Below, piece after piece: positions 26,174-36,700 of a stretch of 64,000 nucleotides of DNA (its first letter is position 1; each line of letters begins with the position of its first letter). Below the pieces are notes generated by a model, which saw only the letters and a list, made by a program, of their open reading frames with translations, made no database searches and was not told where the DNA came from. The DNA is from an uncultured Hungatella sp. GTDB lineage: Bacteria > Bacillota > Clostridia > Lachnospirales > Lachnospiraceae. Location: NCBI GenBank assembly GCA_910585435.1, contig CAJUEJ010000001.1:341092-405091 (forward strand), given 5' to 3'. The position numbers and the translations under genes were made by a program.

Positions 26174-27487
26174 ATGCAAAAAAGCACGGATGAGAGAAAC
26201 GGATTTGGGGATAGCGTTAAGGATAATATCATACAAAGGATACCGGCAGCAAGACGTGTGGCCGGGAAGGGGCTTTGCCTTCTGGCGGCGGCTTTTCTTG
26301 CCCTTTCCCAGCCTGTGACCGTCCTGGCTACCAGTACGTCCCAGATGGAGAAGGAGAAGAGGGAGGCCCAGCAGAAGCTGGACGAGGCCAATAAAAAGGC
26401 CAAGGAAGCGGAGGCCCAGAGGAATGCGGCCCAGGCCCAGGTGTCCAGCTTAAGTGACGAATTGACAGAGATCCTGTCAGAGATCACCCTTCTGGAGGCG
26501 GACATAGCAGATAAAGAGCTGCAGATCCAGCAGGCCCAGCAGGATTACGATCAGGCCAAGGCCACAGAAGAACGGCAGTATGAGGCCATGAAAAAGAGAA
26601 TCAAATACATGTATGAGAAGGGGGATACAGAGTATCTGGATATCCTTCTGAAAGTGGAGAGCATGGCCGACCTTTTGAATAAAAGCGAATACATAACGGA
26701 AATCTACAATTATGACCGGCGGATGTTAAAAGAATATCAGGAGACCAAGCTTCAGGTTCAGGCGTATCAGGAGGAGCTGGAGAATGATAAGGCGGAGATG
26801 GAGGTTATGGAGCTGGAGTATAAGGAGCAACAGAGCAATTTAGAGACCACCATAGCCAAGAAAAGGCGGGAGGTAGCCAACTTTGACCAGCAGTATGCCA
26901 AGGCAAAGGAGGACGCGGCAGCTTATGCCAACACCATAGCCAAGAAAAACGAGCAGATCCGCAAAGCCCAGGAGGAGGCCAGGAGAAAGGCCCAGGAGGA
27001 GGAAGCCAGAAGGCAGGAAGAGGCCAGAAGGCAGCAGCAGGCCAGCGCCTCCAGGAATTCCTCCTCCACTTCAAAGCCCAGCACCGGGCCTGGAAGCACC
27101 ACAGCCAAGTCCAGTGCGCCTACCAAAAGCTCCGGCGGTACAGCGGCAGGGCGGGCTGTGGCGGATTATGGCCTTCAGTTTGTGGGGAACCCTTACGTAT
27201 ACGGGGGAACCAGCCTGACAAACGGAGCAGACTGCTCTGGCTTTGTGCAGAGTGTGTATAAAAACTTTGGTATTTCCCTTCCCCGTACCTCTACGGAGCA
27301 GCGCTCGGCGGGAGTGGGAGTGGACTATGCAGATGCCCAGCCGGGAGACATTATCTGTTATGCAGGGCATGTGGGGATTTATATCGGAAACGGGCAGATC
27401 GTCCATGCCAGCACCCCGTCTACAGGGATTAAAGTGGGGAATGCAACCTACCGGTCGATTCTGGCAGTGAGAAGAATCATACAATAG
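26174..27487 (+). CDS. Secreted NlpC/P60 peptidoglycan endopeptidase with coiled coil
   Basis: 437 residues. An N-terminal basic stretch of about 30 residues leads into a signal peptide (LCLLAAAFLALSQPVTVLA, cleavage near residue 53). Residues ~55-285 are a long charged coiled coil rich in Glu, Lys and Gln; a Ser/Thr linker follows (about 285-325). The C-terminal NlpC/P60 domain has NPYVYGGTS, the catalytic Cys354 in DCSGFVQ, His in AGHVGIY (about 398) and His in IVHAS. Architecture resembles PcsB/CwlO-type hydrolases controlled by FtsEX, which cleave D-Glu to diamino acid bonds; FtsEX is not in the window. Confidence 0.9.
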   Translation: MQKSTDERNGFGDSVKDNIIQRIPAARRVAGKGLCLLAAAFLALSQPVTVLATSTSQMEKEKREAQQKLDEANKKAKEAEAQRNAAQAQVSSLSDELTEILSEITLLEADIADKELQIQQAQQDYDQAKATEERQYEAMKKRIKYMYEKGDTEYLDILLKVESMADLLNKSEYITEIYNYDRRMLKEYQETKLQVQAYQEELENDKAEMEVMELEYKEQQSNLETTIAKKRREVANFDQQYAKAKEDAAAYANTIAKKNEQIRKAQEEARRKAQEEEARRQEEARRQQQASASRNSSSTSKPSTGPGSTTAKSSAPTKSSGGTAAGRAVADYGLQFVGNPYVYGGTSLTNGADCSGFVQSVYKNFGISLPRTSTEQRSAGVGVDYADAQPGDIICYAGHVGIYIGNGQIVHASTPSTGIKVGNATYRSILAVRRIIQ

Positions 27488-27506
27488 AAATGGAGAAAAC
27501 AATAAA

Positions 27507-28889
27507 ATGCCAAAGATGACATCCATGTCAAAAGAAGAAAAATTAAAACAGATGACAGAGACACCGGTGGAGAAGCTGATTCCCCGCCTGGCAGTACCTA
27601 CTATTATTAGTATGCTGGTCACATCCATCTACAATATGGCCGACACCTTTTTCGTAAGCCAGATCGGGACCAGCGCGTCCGGGGCCGTAGGTGTCATGTT
27701 CTCTGCCATGGCCATGATTCAGGCCATCGGCTTTACTCTTGGCATGGGAAGCGGCAACTATATATCCAGATCCCTGGGAAGAAAGGATGACCAGGCCTCA
27801 GGGCAGGCGGCGGCCACAGCCTTTTATACTGCCGGGCTTATCGGGCTTTTGATTGCAGTGCTGGGGACTTTGTTCTCCGGGCCTTTAGTGTATTTTTTGG
27901 GAGCCACGGAAACCATAGCTCCCTTTGCCCAGGACTACGCCAGATACATTCTTATGGCAGCGCCTTTTATGATGACCTCCTTCGTGATGAATAATATCCT
28001 CCGGGCACAGGGGAATGCGGTCTTTGCCATGGTGGGCATCACCACCGGCGGAATCCTCAACATGATTCTGGATCCCATTCTGATATTCGGGTTTCATATG
28101 GGCATTTCCGGGGCGGCCATAGCCACCATGGTAAGCCAGATCATCAGTTTCCTTATTCTGTTATATCAGAGCAATGTGCAGAAGGGGTGTATCCGGATCC
28201 GGTTTCGGAATTTTACCCCTACTCTTTCCATGTACGGGGAGATTCTCCATGCAGGCCTGCCGTCCTTCTGCCGCCAGGGCCTGGCAAGTGTTGCGGTTGT
28301 GGTGCTGAATTATGCTGCAGGGCCTTACGGGGATGCGGCTATTGCAGCCATGTCCATCGTGTCCCGGTTTATGATGTTTATAAACTCCAGCCTTATCGGC
28401 TTCGGACAGGGATTTCAGCCGGTGTGCGGGTTCAATTTCGGTGCGGAACGCTATGACAGGGTGCTTGCGGCCTACTGGTTCTGCGTAAAGGTGGCAGTGA
28501 TTATGCTGACCTGTTTCGGCGTCGTGGGATTTATATTCAGTGAGCCTATTGTGACGGCTTTCAGGAGAGGGGATCCGGAGGTTATCCGCATCGGCACCCT
28601 GGCCCTTCGGCTACAGCTTCTTACCATGCCCTTCCAGGCCTGGGTGATTATGGTAAACATGCTGACCCAGTCTATCGGCTATGGCTTCAGGGCATCGCTG
28701 GTTGCCATGGGAAGGCAGGGCCTGTTTCTGATTCCGGCACTCCTTTTGTTCCCCAGGCTGTTTGGGGTGCTGGGGCTGCAGATAGCCCAGCCGGCAGCAG
28801 ATATGCTGACCTTTGTGCTGGCTACCGGAATCGTTGCAGGAGTATTGAAAGAATTGAAAAAAATGGCGTCTGAAAAAGGGGCCAGGTAA
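27507..28889 (+). CDS. MATE-family efflux transporter
   Basis: 460 residues with about 12 membrane helices. VEKLIPRLAVPTIISMLVTS and YNMADTFFVSQIGTSASGA are the classic MATE N-terminal blocks, and FGQGFQPVCGFNFGAERYDR is the conserved mid-protein block at the start of the second half. It should expel cationic or other small organic compounds with a Na+ or H+ gradient. It lies 19 bp after the NlpC/P60 gene and 32 bp before a carboxypeptidase gene, so all three may share a transcript. The substrate cannot be told. Confidence 0.9.
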   Translation: MPKMTSMSKEEKLKQMTETPVEKLIPRLAVPTIISMLVTSIYNMADTFFVSQIGTSASGAVGVMFSAMAMIQAIGFTLGMGSGNYISRSLGRKDDQASGQAAATAFYTAGLIGLLIAVLGTLFSGPLVYFLGATETIAPFAQDYARYILMAAPFMMTSFVMNNILRAQGNAVFAMVGITTGGILNMILDPILIFGFHMGISGAAIATMVSQIISFLILLYQSNVQKGCIRIRFRNFTPTLSMYGEILHAGLPSFCRQGLASVAVVVLNYAAGPYGDAAIAAMSIVSRFMMFINSSLIGFGQGFQPVCGFNFGAERYDRVLAAYWFCVKVAVIMLTCFGVVGFIFSEPIVTAFRRGDPEVIRIGTLALRLQLLTMPFQAWVIMVNMLTQSIGYGFRASLVAMGRQGLFLIPALLLFPRLFGVLGLQIAQPAADMLTFVLATGIVAGVLKELKKMASEKGAR

Positions 28890-28921
28890 AAACATACCAT
28901 GACAGAAATGGAGAAGGAACC

Positions 28922-30454
28922 ATGAAGCTAAGAGAATTAATCCGCAAAATGGCAGCTTTCGCTGCTGTGGGTGTCATAACAGCCAATATAGGGGGATTAT
29001 GCTCTTACGGGGCTCCACAGTGGCCTTCTGACACAGGTGTCATGGCCGATTTCGGAATCGTCGTGGATGTGGACTCAGGGGCAGTGCTGTATGGGCAGCA
29101 GATTCATGTCACTTCCCCTCCGGCCAGCATCACCAAGCTTTTGACAGCTCTGGTGGTGGCGGAACACGCCTCCATGGATGAGATCGTGGAGTTTTCTCAC
29201 GATGCTGTCTACAATGTGGAGGAAGGCAGCGGCAATAAAATGGCTATGGAGGAGGGAGACCGGCTTTCTGTGGAGGACTGCCTGTACCTTCTGATGCTTC
29301 AGTCCAGCAACCAGGCGGCCAATGCATTGGCAGAGCATGTGGCCGGCAGCCGGGAAGCCTTTGCACAGATGATGAATGAGAAGGCGGCTTCTTTAGGCTG
29401 TCAGGACGGAACCCATTTTACCAATCCTTCCGGTTTAAACGACGATGCCCAGAAGGTAAGCGCCTACGATATGGCGCTGATTTCCATGGCGGCTTTTGAG
29501 AACGAGAAGGTACTTGAGATAAGCTCTGCAAAATTTCACAGCATTCCTGCCACCATCAACAATCCGGAGGGCGTAAGCTTTCGGATGGAACACAGGATTC
29601 TGATGGCGGAGCCGGGAGACGGAACGTATTACTGTGAGGGAGCCACAGCAGGAAAGACAGGCTACACGTCCCTGGCCGGCAACACGCTGGTTACCTATGC
29701 AGTGAGAGACGGACGGAGGCTGGTAAGCGTCATATTAAAAGGAAGCCAGCCCCAGTATTATATAGACGGAAAGAATCTGCTGAATTTTGGTTTCCGATCC
29801 TTTGTAAACCTGGATATCCCGGAGCATGAAACCCTGCTTCAGGGGGTGGAACAGCTGGAAATCGACGGTGTCTCCTATGAAGTGCCGGATTTGGCCATAG
29901 AAGAAGGCTCTGTGGTGACTCTGCCCCAGGGCGGCCAGTTTGCGGACACGGCCCGGATCCTGGATTCCCAGGTTCCTGAGGATGCGCCTGCCGGTACTGT
30001 AGCTGTGCTTAAGTACACCTACAACGACAGGAAGGTAGGCTCTGCCTGCCTGTATCAGAAAAGCGTGAGGGAGGAGGCCCTGGCCCGGGCGGAGAGGGAG
30101 AGCAGAGAGGCAGAGGCAGGAGAAACACAAGACGCTGACCCTGCGGGGGAGGATGTACCCTCTGAATCAGGCGGGGATACCCTGGATCCTGTGACGCCTG
30201 AGAAACAAAAAGGCCTGTTTGGGGACATGGACTTTGATTTAGGCGGCATGGGCAAATTCATAGCCATAGGAGGGGCAGCAGTGGCATTTTTTGGAGCAGG
30301 CGGCCTGCTGATCTGGAGAAAGAAGAAAAAAGAAAGAGAGGCGGCAGCCAGGAGAAGAGAACGGCGAAGGCAGCGTCTTTCGGATATAGGATACAGCGAG
30401 GAAGCATTTGAAAAGCTGATGGAAGAAAGGCGGGGCAGAGACAGGAGACGGTAG
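28922..30454 (+). CDS. Serine-type D-alanyl-D-alanine carboxypeptidase with C-terminal membrane anchor
   Basis: 510 residues. Signal peptide at residues 1-31 (cleavage near SYG-AP). The PBP5-type catalytic domain has Ser69-x2-Lys72 in SITKLLTAL, SSNQAANALAEHV (SxN) near 128 and Lys245-Thr-Gly in AGKTGYTSLAG. A DacA-type C-terminal beta domain (about 305-375) follows, then an acidic Glu/Asp linker, a single membrane helix (about 440-462) and a very basic cytoplasmic tail of 40 residues. It trims the terminal D-Ala from wall peptides outside the membrane. Most DacA proteins end in an amphipathic helix; a true helix with long charged tail is less common. Confidence 0.88.
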   Translation: MKLRELIRKMAAFAAVGVITANIGGLCSYGAPQWPSDTGVMADFGIVVDVDSGAVLYGQQIHVTSPPASITKLLTALVVAEHASMDEIVEFSHDAVYNVEEGSGNKMAMEEGDRLSVEDCLYLLMLQSSNQAANALAEHVAGSREAFAQMMNEKAASLGCQDGTHFTNPSGLNDDAQKVSAYDMALISMAAFENEKVLEISSAKFHSIPATINNPEGVSFRMEHRILMAEPGDGTYYCEGATAGKTGYTSLAGNTLVTYAVRDGRRLVSVILKGSQPQYYIDGKNLLNFGFRSFVNLDIPEHETLLQGVEQLEIDGVSYEVPDLAIEEGSVVTLPQGGQFADTARILDSQVPEDAPAGTVAVLKYTYNDRKVGSACLYQKSVREEALARAERESREAEAGETQDADPAGEDVPSESGGDTLDPVTPEKQKGLFGDMDFDLGGMGKFIAIGGAAVAFFGAGGLLIWRKKKKEREAAARRRERRRQRLSDIGYSEEAFEKLMEERRGRDRRR

Positions 30455-30488
30455 CCGCAGCCTTTGCAATAAAAAAGTGTGTAAGAAA

Positions 30489-30524
30489 GTGCATCCGGCA
30501 GGGCAAAACCTGCTCTGGATGCAC
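30489..30524 (-). terminator. Intrinsic terminator in the convergent gap
   Basis: GTGCATCC (30489-30496) and GGATGCAC (30517-30524) pair, with an inner GCAGG/CCTGC stem. On the minus strand the hairpin starts about 11 nt beyond the stop at 30535 and is followed by TTTCTTACACAC and TTTTTT. No T run follows on the plus strand. Confidence 0.55.
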
Positions 30525-30534
30525 ATGCAGATAT

Positions 30535-31362
30535 TCAGTATTCATAGATATGTTCAGAAATGTGTCCGTGTTTTCCATCGCCTGCGATGTTGACATCTGA
30601 CAGGCAATAGCGTTCATATCCGTCATGGTCCATGACGGTTTCAGACAAATCATAGTGATACCACAGACCGTCTTTGGGGTCTCTTATGGCATTCCATTCA
30701 TGTCCTTCATTTCCCTGAATCCAGTTTACGATGGCAACCGGAATATGAAAAACTTCCGATGCCTCATAATCCACAATCCCCTGTGCGTTAAAAGGAAGGT
30801 ATTCCACCATGCCCCGGAAAAGCTTAGAATAGCCAGAACATATTCCCTGGCCGGTGGTGATAATGCGGTAGGCTCCCTGGGAATCGTGGATGGAATAAAA
30901 ATCTTTGGGAGCGCCGTAATCATAAGAGTAATTGGCAACAATGTAATCAAATATCCTGCGGATGGCTCCTTCCCGGTCTGTCCCGCCGGGAACAATGGCG
31001 GGAACAAAAGCTTCCAGCCAATCCTGGACAAAGCGGTGGCGGTTTAAAAGAAGCTCCACCTTGTCCACCGGTATCCGGTAGACAACCCCGTTTCCTTCAT
31101 ACTGGTAAGGATAAAAGGCAATCTCTGCGCCGTCACAGAATCTTAAGGCGTCTGTGACAGCGTGTTCAAACCCAGGTACGAATTCTTTTTCATTGGTAAT
31201 CTGGGATACCAGGGCCCCCTGTTCCTCCCGGATGAATCCGCCGGAAGCGGCGGCGATATCCCTGGCTGTGGAGCCGTAGGCGGCAGTCGGACACACCATG
31301 GAAACCAGTAAAATAATCCCTGTCCTCTTCATCTTTTGTGCTGTCATAAGCCTCTTTTTCAT
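30535..31362 (-). CDS. Secreted transglutaminase-like (papain-fold) protein
   Basis: 275 residues. A signal peptide lies in residues ~10-31 (TGIILLVSMVCPTAAYG). The transglutaminase-like core has RIFDYIVANYSYD, then GQGICSGYSKLF with the probable catalytic Cys, HEWNAI with His and WYHYDLS with Asp, giving the Cys-His-Asp triad in order. Such proteins can be peptidases or crosslinking enzymes at the cell surface; the target is not known. It points toward the carboxypeptidase gene and away from the debranching enzyme gene. Confidence 0.82.
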   Translation of the reverse strand: MKKRLMTAQKMKRTGIILLVSMVCPTAAYGSTARDIAAASGGFIREEQGALVSQITNEKEFVPGFEHAVTDALRFCDGAEIAFYPYQYEGNGVVYRIPVDKVELLLNRHRFVQDWLEAFVPAIVPGGTDREGAIRRIFDYIVANYSYDYGAPKDFYSIHDSQGAYRIITTGQGICSGYSKLFRGMVEYLPFNAQGIVDYEASEVFHIPVAIVNWIQGNEGHEWNAIRDPKDGLWYHYDLSETVMDHDGYERYCLSDVNIAGDGKHGHISEHIYEY

Positions 31363-31575
31363 AGGCTATTCTCCTTTCCCTAAGAGAACCGATTCCAGCA
31401 AAACAAAAATACGTTCATCACTGCAAAAGATGTGCTTATAGAAGACCTTCCTTATAAAAAACATTTTATCGTATTCCGGAGAAATAAGCAAGGGCCAAAG
31501 TATTCCCAAATGGTAAAAAGAATGATAAAATAAAAGCAGCAAGTTACACCAAACAGTATGTATGGAGGAAGAACT

Positions 31576-33726
31576 ATGAGTCAGAATGAAAAGGAGATGC
31601 AAAAGGAAATATCCGAATCAAAAGAGAGCCTGGAGCTGGAAAAATTAAGCCTTCCCAGAACCATCCATCTGATTCCCATGGATTATCTGGACGGGTTCGC
31701 GGTCCGTCCCGGATTCTATGAGACCAACGGAGCCACGGCTATTCCCGGCGGCGTGAATTTTACGGTCCATTCCCACGGAGCTACAGGGATTGAGCTGCTT
31801 TTGTTTCACCGGCAGGAATCAGAGCCTTTTGCCGTTCTCCCCTTTCCCAAGCATTACCGGATTGGGAATGTGTATTCCATGATTGTGTTTAAACTGAATA
31901 TTGAGGAATTTGAATATGCATACCGGGTGGACGGCCCCTATGAGCCGGAAAAGGGCATCATATTTAACCGGAATAAATATCTTCTGGATCCATATGCCAA
32001 GGCTGTTACAGGACAAAGCCAGTGGGGGGTTACATCGCCTCACGGCCAGCACTATAAGGCAAGGGTGGTAAAGGATGATTTTGACTGGGGAGCCATCAAA
32101 CAGCCTCTGCTTCCCATGGAGGATTTGATTATCTACGAGCTGCATGTAAGGGGGTTTACCAAGGACGCATCCTCCGGCGTGCTTCACCCGGGAACCTTTG
32201 ACGGGCTTATGGAGAAGCTGCCTTATCTGGAGGAGCTGGGAGTCAACGTGGTGGAGCTGATGCCTATCTTTGAATTCGACGAGATGCAGGATTACAGGAT
32301 CGTGGACGGGCAGAAGCTGTACAACTACTGGGGATACAATACAGTAAGCTTTTTTGCCCCCAACACTAGCTATGCCTCAGGCAAGGAATACAACCAGGAA
32401 GGCAATGAGCTTAAGAACCTGATACGCAAGTTCAACCAGCACGGCATCGAAGTATACCTGGACGTGGTGTTTAACCACACCGCCGAGGGCAATGAGCAGG
32501 GGCCGTTCTTCTCCTTTAAAGGGCTGGACAACAATATCTACTATATGCTGACTCCAGACGGCCAGTATTATAATTTCAGCGGATGCGGCAACACCCTAAA
32601 CTGCAACCACCCCATTGTGTATCAGATGATTCTGGACTGTCTGCGCTACTGGGTCACCACCTACAGGGTCAACGGGTTCCGGTTTGATCTGGCTTCCATC
32701 CTGGGGCGGAATCAGGACGGGACGCCTATGAACAAGCCGCCGCTTTTAGAGGCCCTTGCCTTTGACCCGATTCTGGGAGACGTGAAGCTTATTGCCGAGG
32801 CGTGGGATGCAGGCGGACTGTACCAGGTGGGGCAGTTCTCCTCCTGGAGCCGGTGGGCTGAGTGGAATGGGAAATACAGAGACGATCTGCGCCGGTATCT
32901 GAAGGGTGACGAGGGCATGGCCAAGGCAGCGGCAGAGCGGATCGTAGGATCCAGGGATCTGTATGAGGCCAGCCACCGGAAAAATGTTTCCGTAAACTTT
33001 ATTACCTGCCACGACGGCATGACACTGTGTGATTTATACTCCTATAACAGGAAGCACAATGAGAAAAACGGGTGGAACAATACAGACGGAACCAATGACG
33101 ACAACAGCTGGAACTGCGGGGTAGAGGGAGAGACTGAGGATCCTCAGGTGCTTGCCTTAAGACACAGAATGGCCAGGAATGCATTTGCCATTCTCATGTG
33201 CAGCAGAGGCATCCCTATGTTCCTGGCCGGCGATGAGTTTTTAAATACCCAGTTCGGCAACAACAATGCCTATTGCCAGGACAATATCACCTCCTGGCTG
33301 GACTGGAACCGTTTAAAAGAGAACCAGCATATGTTTGAGTTCTTCCGGTACATGATACGGTTCAGGAAGGAGAACCGGATTTTAAGAACCAATGTCAGCG
33401 GCGGCGCCCTGGGATTTCCGGACACCAGCTTTCATGGGGTAAAACCGTGGCAGGGACAGTACGAGTCCTATGACAGGTATGTGGGAGTCATGTTTGCAGG
33501 ACAGGAACAGAAAGGCGTCTATGTGGATCCTCAGATTATCTACGTTGCGTCCAACTCCTACTGGGAGGATCTGGAGGTGACCCTGCCGACCCTTCCCAAG
33601 ACCATGTACTGGGAAAATGTGGCTGATACGTGGCAGGCACAGCAGATGATCTCCGGGCTGGAGGGCAATGAATTTACTATCCATGCCAGAAGCGTCATGG
33701 TTTTTGCCGCCAGAATGTTTTCATAA
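31576..33726 (+). CDS. glgX: Glycogen debranching enzyme / isoamylase-pullulanase family (GH13)
   Basis: 716 residues from ATG 31576, chosen because GGAGGAAG lies just upstream; an in-frame ATG at 31558 precedes that site and is unlikely. N-terminal CBM48-like beta domain (about 50-140), then GH13 barrel: DVVFNHTAEG (region I), VNGFRFDLAS with nucleophile Asp371, LIAEAWDAGG with acid Glu408, and NFITCHDGMTL with Asp480. It should hydrolyse alpha-1,6 branches in glycogen-type glucans in the cytoplasm (no signal peptide). It is followed after 15 bp by the nuclease-helicase gene. Confidence 0.88.
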   Translation: MSQNEKEMQKEISESKESLELEKLSLPRTIHLIPMDYLDGFAVRPGFYETNGATAIPGGVNFTVHSHGATGIELLLFHRQESEPFAVLPFPKHYRIGNVYSMIVFKLNIEEFEYAYRVDGPYEPEKGIIFNRNKYLLDPYAKAVTGQSQWGVTSPHGQHYKARVVKDDFDWGAIKQPLLPMEDLIIYELHVRGFTKDASSGVLHPGTFDGLMEKLPYLEELGVNVVELMPIFEFDEMQDYRIVDGQKLYNYWGYNTVSFFAPNTSYASGKEYNQEGNELKNLIRKFNQHGIEVYLDVVFNHTAEGNEQGPFFSFKGLDNNIYYMLTPDGQYYNFSGCGNTLNCNHPIVYQMILDCLRYWVTTYRVNGFRFDLASILGRNQDGTPMNKPPLLEALAFDPILGDVKLIAEAWDAGGLYQVGQFSSWSRWAEWNGKYRDDLRRYLKGDEGMAKAAAERIVGSRDLYEASHRKNVSVNFITCHDGMTLCDLYSYNRKHNEKNGWNNTDGTNDDNSWNCGVEGETEDPQVLALRHRMARNAFAILMCSRGIPMFLAGDEFLNTQFGNNNAYCQDNITSWLDWNRLKENQHMFEFFRYMIRFRKENRILRTNVSGGALGFPDTSFHGVKPWQGQYESYDRYVGVMFAGQEQKGVYVDPQIIYVASNSYWEDLEVTLPTLPKTMYWENVADTWQAQQMISGLEGNEFTIHARSVMVFAARMFS

Positions 33727-33741
33727 AACAGGGGAATACAC

Positions 33742-36700
33742 ATGTATATAGCAGATTTGCACATTCATTCCAGGTATTCCAGGGCTACCAGCAGAGACTG
33801 CACGCCGGAATATCTGGATCTGTGGGCCAGAAGGAAGGGGATCCACCTTCTGGGAACAGGAGATTTTACCCATCCGGCCTGGAGGAAGGAGCTGGAAGAA
33901 AAACTACAGCCTGCAGAGGAAGGGCTCTATGTCCTGAAGGACCAGCTTAGAATCGAAAGCCTGGCAGCGGACAGGCAGATCCGGCCCCGGTTTGTGATTT
34001 CCGGGGAGATCAGCTCCATCTATAAAAAGAACGGGAAGGTAAGGAAGGTTCACAGCCTCATCCTCCTTCCCGGGCTGGAGGATGCAGGCAGGCTGGCAGA
34101 CAAGCTGGAGACCATAGGGAACATCCATTCCGACGGCAGGCCTATCCTGGGCCTGGACTGCCGGGATTTGCTGGAGATTACCCTGGAGATTTGCCCTGAG
34201 GCCATTTTTGTGCCGGCCCATATATGGACGCCTCATTTTTCCGTGTTCGGAGCATTTTCCGGCTTTGACACTATGGAGGAATGCTTTGAAGATCTGACGC
34301 CTCATATCCGGGCGGTGGAGACAGGGCTTTCCTCGGATCCGCCTATGAACTGGCGGCTGTCTGCCCTGGACGGTTTGCAGCTGATCTCCAATTCCGACGC
34401 CCATTCCCCGGCCAAGCTGGGGCGTGAGGCCAACCTTTTGGAGATCCCTATGTCTTATGGCGGGCTGTATCAGGCGATCCAGGAAGGCAAAGGATTAAAG
34501 GGAACCATAGAATTTTTCCCGGAGGAGGGAAAGTACCATTATGACGGGCACCGGAAGTGCCACCTGTGCTTAAGTCCGGAGGAGGCGCAGAAATATAACG
34601 GGAGATGTCCAGTCTGCGGCAGGAAGCTGACTATGGGAGTGTACCACAGGACGTTGCAGCTGGCGGACAGGGAGGAGGGGTATGTGCCCCAGGGCGCCAA
34701 CCCCTTTGAAAGCCTTGTCCCTCTGCCGGAGGTTATCGCTGCCTCCACCGGCCGGGGTGCATCCGGCGCAGGCGTGCAGAGACAGTATGAGAAAATGATA
34801 GAAAAACTTGGCAGCGAATTCTCCATCTTAAGGGAAATCGGCGGGGAGGAGATAGAAAAGGCGGCAGGCTATCTGATAGCAGAAGGGATCCGCAGGCTGC
34901 GGGCAGGAAAGGTAGAAAGGCTTCCGGGATTTGACGGGGAGTACGGGACCATAAAACTGTTTGAGCCCTGGGAGCTGGAACAGACGGACGGGCAGATGGA
35001 TATGTTTTTTGTGGCCGGATGGAAGGGCGGCGCTGGAAAGGAAACAAAAGACCGGGCCGGGCAGCAGGGCAGGGCAGCATGGATATCCCCGGAGGAGACC
35101 CGGGCTCCAGAAAGAGGAAAGGAAGAAAAGGGCAGTGCAGATACCCTGGACAGCTTAAACCAGGAACAGCTTCAGGCTGTAAGAAGTGTTTCCTCCCATC
35201 TTGCCGTGATGGCAGGCCCGGGAACAGGAAAGACAAAAACCCTGGTATCCCGCATCCTCTATCTTCTGGAGAACCGGAGGGTAAAGCCTTCGGAGATCAC
35301 GGCAGTCACCTTTACCAGAAAAGCGGCGGATGAGTTGCGGCAGCGTCTGGAGGGCCGGCTGGGAGGCAGGCAGGCCGCAAAAAAGCTGCGGATCGGAACC
35401 TTCCACTCTATCTGTTACGATCTGCTAAAGAAACAGGGAGAGGAATTTATACTGGCGGACAGCGGCATGGCTCAGGAGCTTGCCCGGGAAACGGCTGAGG
35501 AGCTGGGGCTTAAGGAAAAGCCGGGCCGGCTTTTGCAGATGATTTCGGAGGAGAAGACCAGGCTGACAGACCATGAGGAGGAAGAGGTGAAAAGAAAGGC
35601 CCTTAAGCTGTACCAGGAAAAGCTGGCTGAGCTGGGGGCTCTGGATTTTGACGATCTTCTTCTGAAAGCGCTTACCCTTCCGGAAAGCACCGGGTTTCAC
35701 TACCTTCTGGTAGACGAATTCCAGGATATCAGCCCGCTGGAACACCGGCTCATCAGGCGGTGGGGAGAACAGGGGCGGGAGATATTTATCATAGGCGACC
35801 CGGATCAGGCCATCTATGGATTCCGGGGAGCAGATTCGGAAAGTTTTGTAAAATTTAGAGAGGAACAGGAAACAGAGATTATTGAACTGAAGACAAATTA
35901 CCGCTCCACGCCGGAGATCCTGACGGCATCAGAAGCTGTCCTCCATAAAGGACAGCCCAGGGGCCTGCTGTCTCCAGTCCGGCCGTCCGGTTTCCCGGTG
36001 CGCCTTTTGGAGGTGCCGGGGGAGATGGCAGAGGCAGTGTTTATTGCCAAGGAGATCAGCCGGCTGGTAGGGGGGATGGACATGCTGGAGGCTCAGGAGG
36101 ATTTTTCCTGCCCGGACAACCGGGCACCCCGGGGGTTCTCTGACATTGCAGTTCTCTACCGGACCCACCGCCAGGCAGAGCTTCTGGAGAAATGCCTGAA
36201 AACGGAGGGGATTCCCTATGTTGTCACAGGACGTGAAGGCTTTCTTAAGGAGGATACTGTCAGGGGGAGTCTGGGATTTTTCAAAAGTATTGTAAATCCT
36301 CAGGATATGCTGTCCAGGAGACTTTGCCTTAAGCTGTTAAAAGGTCTGGACGGAAAAGCTATTTCCCAGGAAGAATATGATACACTGGCACAGGCCTACA
36401 GCAAGCTTTTAAAGAAAACAAAACCTGAGAAGATTTTGGCAGGCTGGATAAAAGATCGGGAGCTGTCCCAGGATCCGGCTATGGTAAAGCTTTTGGCTAT
36501 GACGCCTTTTTACAGGACCATGGCGGAATTCCTGGATGGCTTAAGCCTGGGGAAGGAAGGGGATATAAGGCGCTGCGGAGGAAAAACCTACACCGCTGAT
36601 TCGGTGACACTTATGACCCTCCACGCCTCCAAGGGCCTGGAATTTCCCGTAGTATTCCTGTGCGGCGCCAGGAAGGGCTTGATCCCCCTGGAGTGGGGCG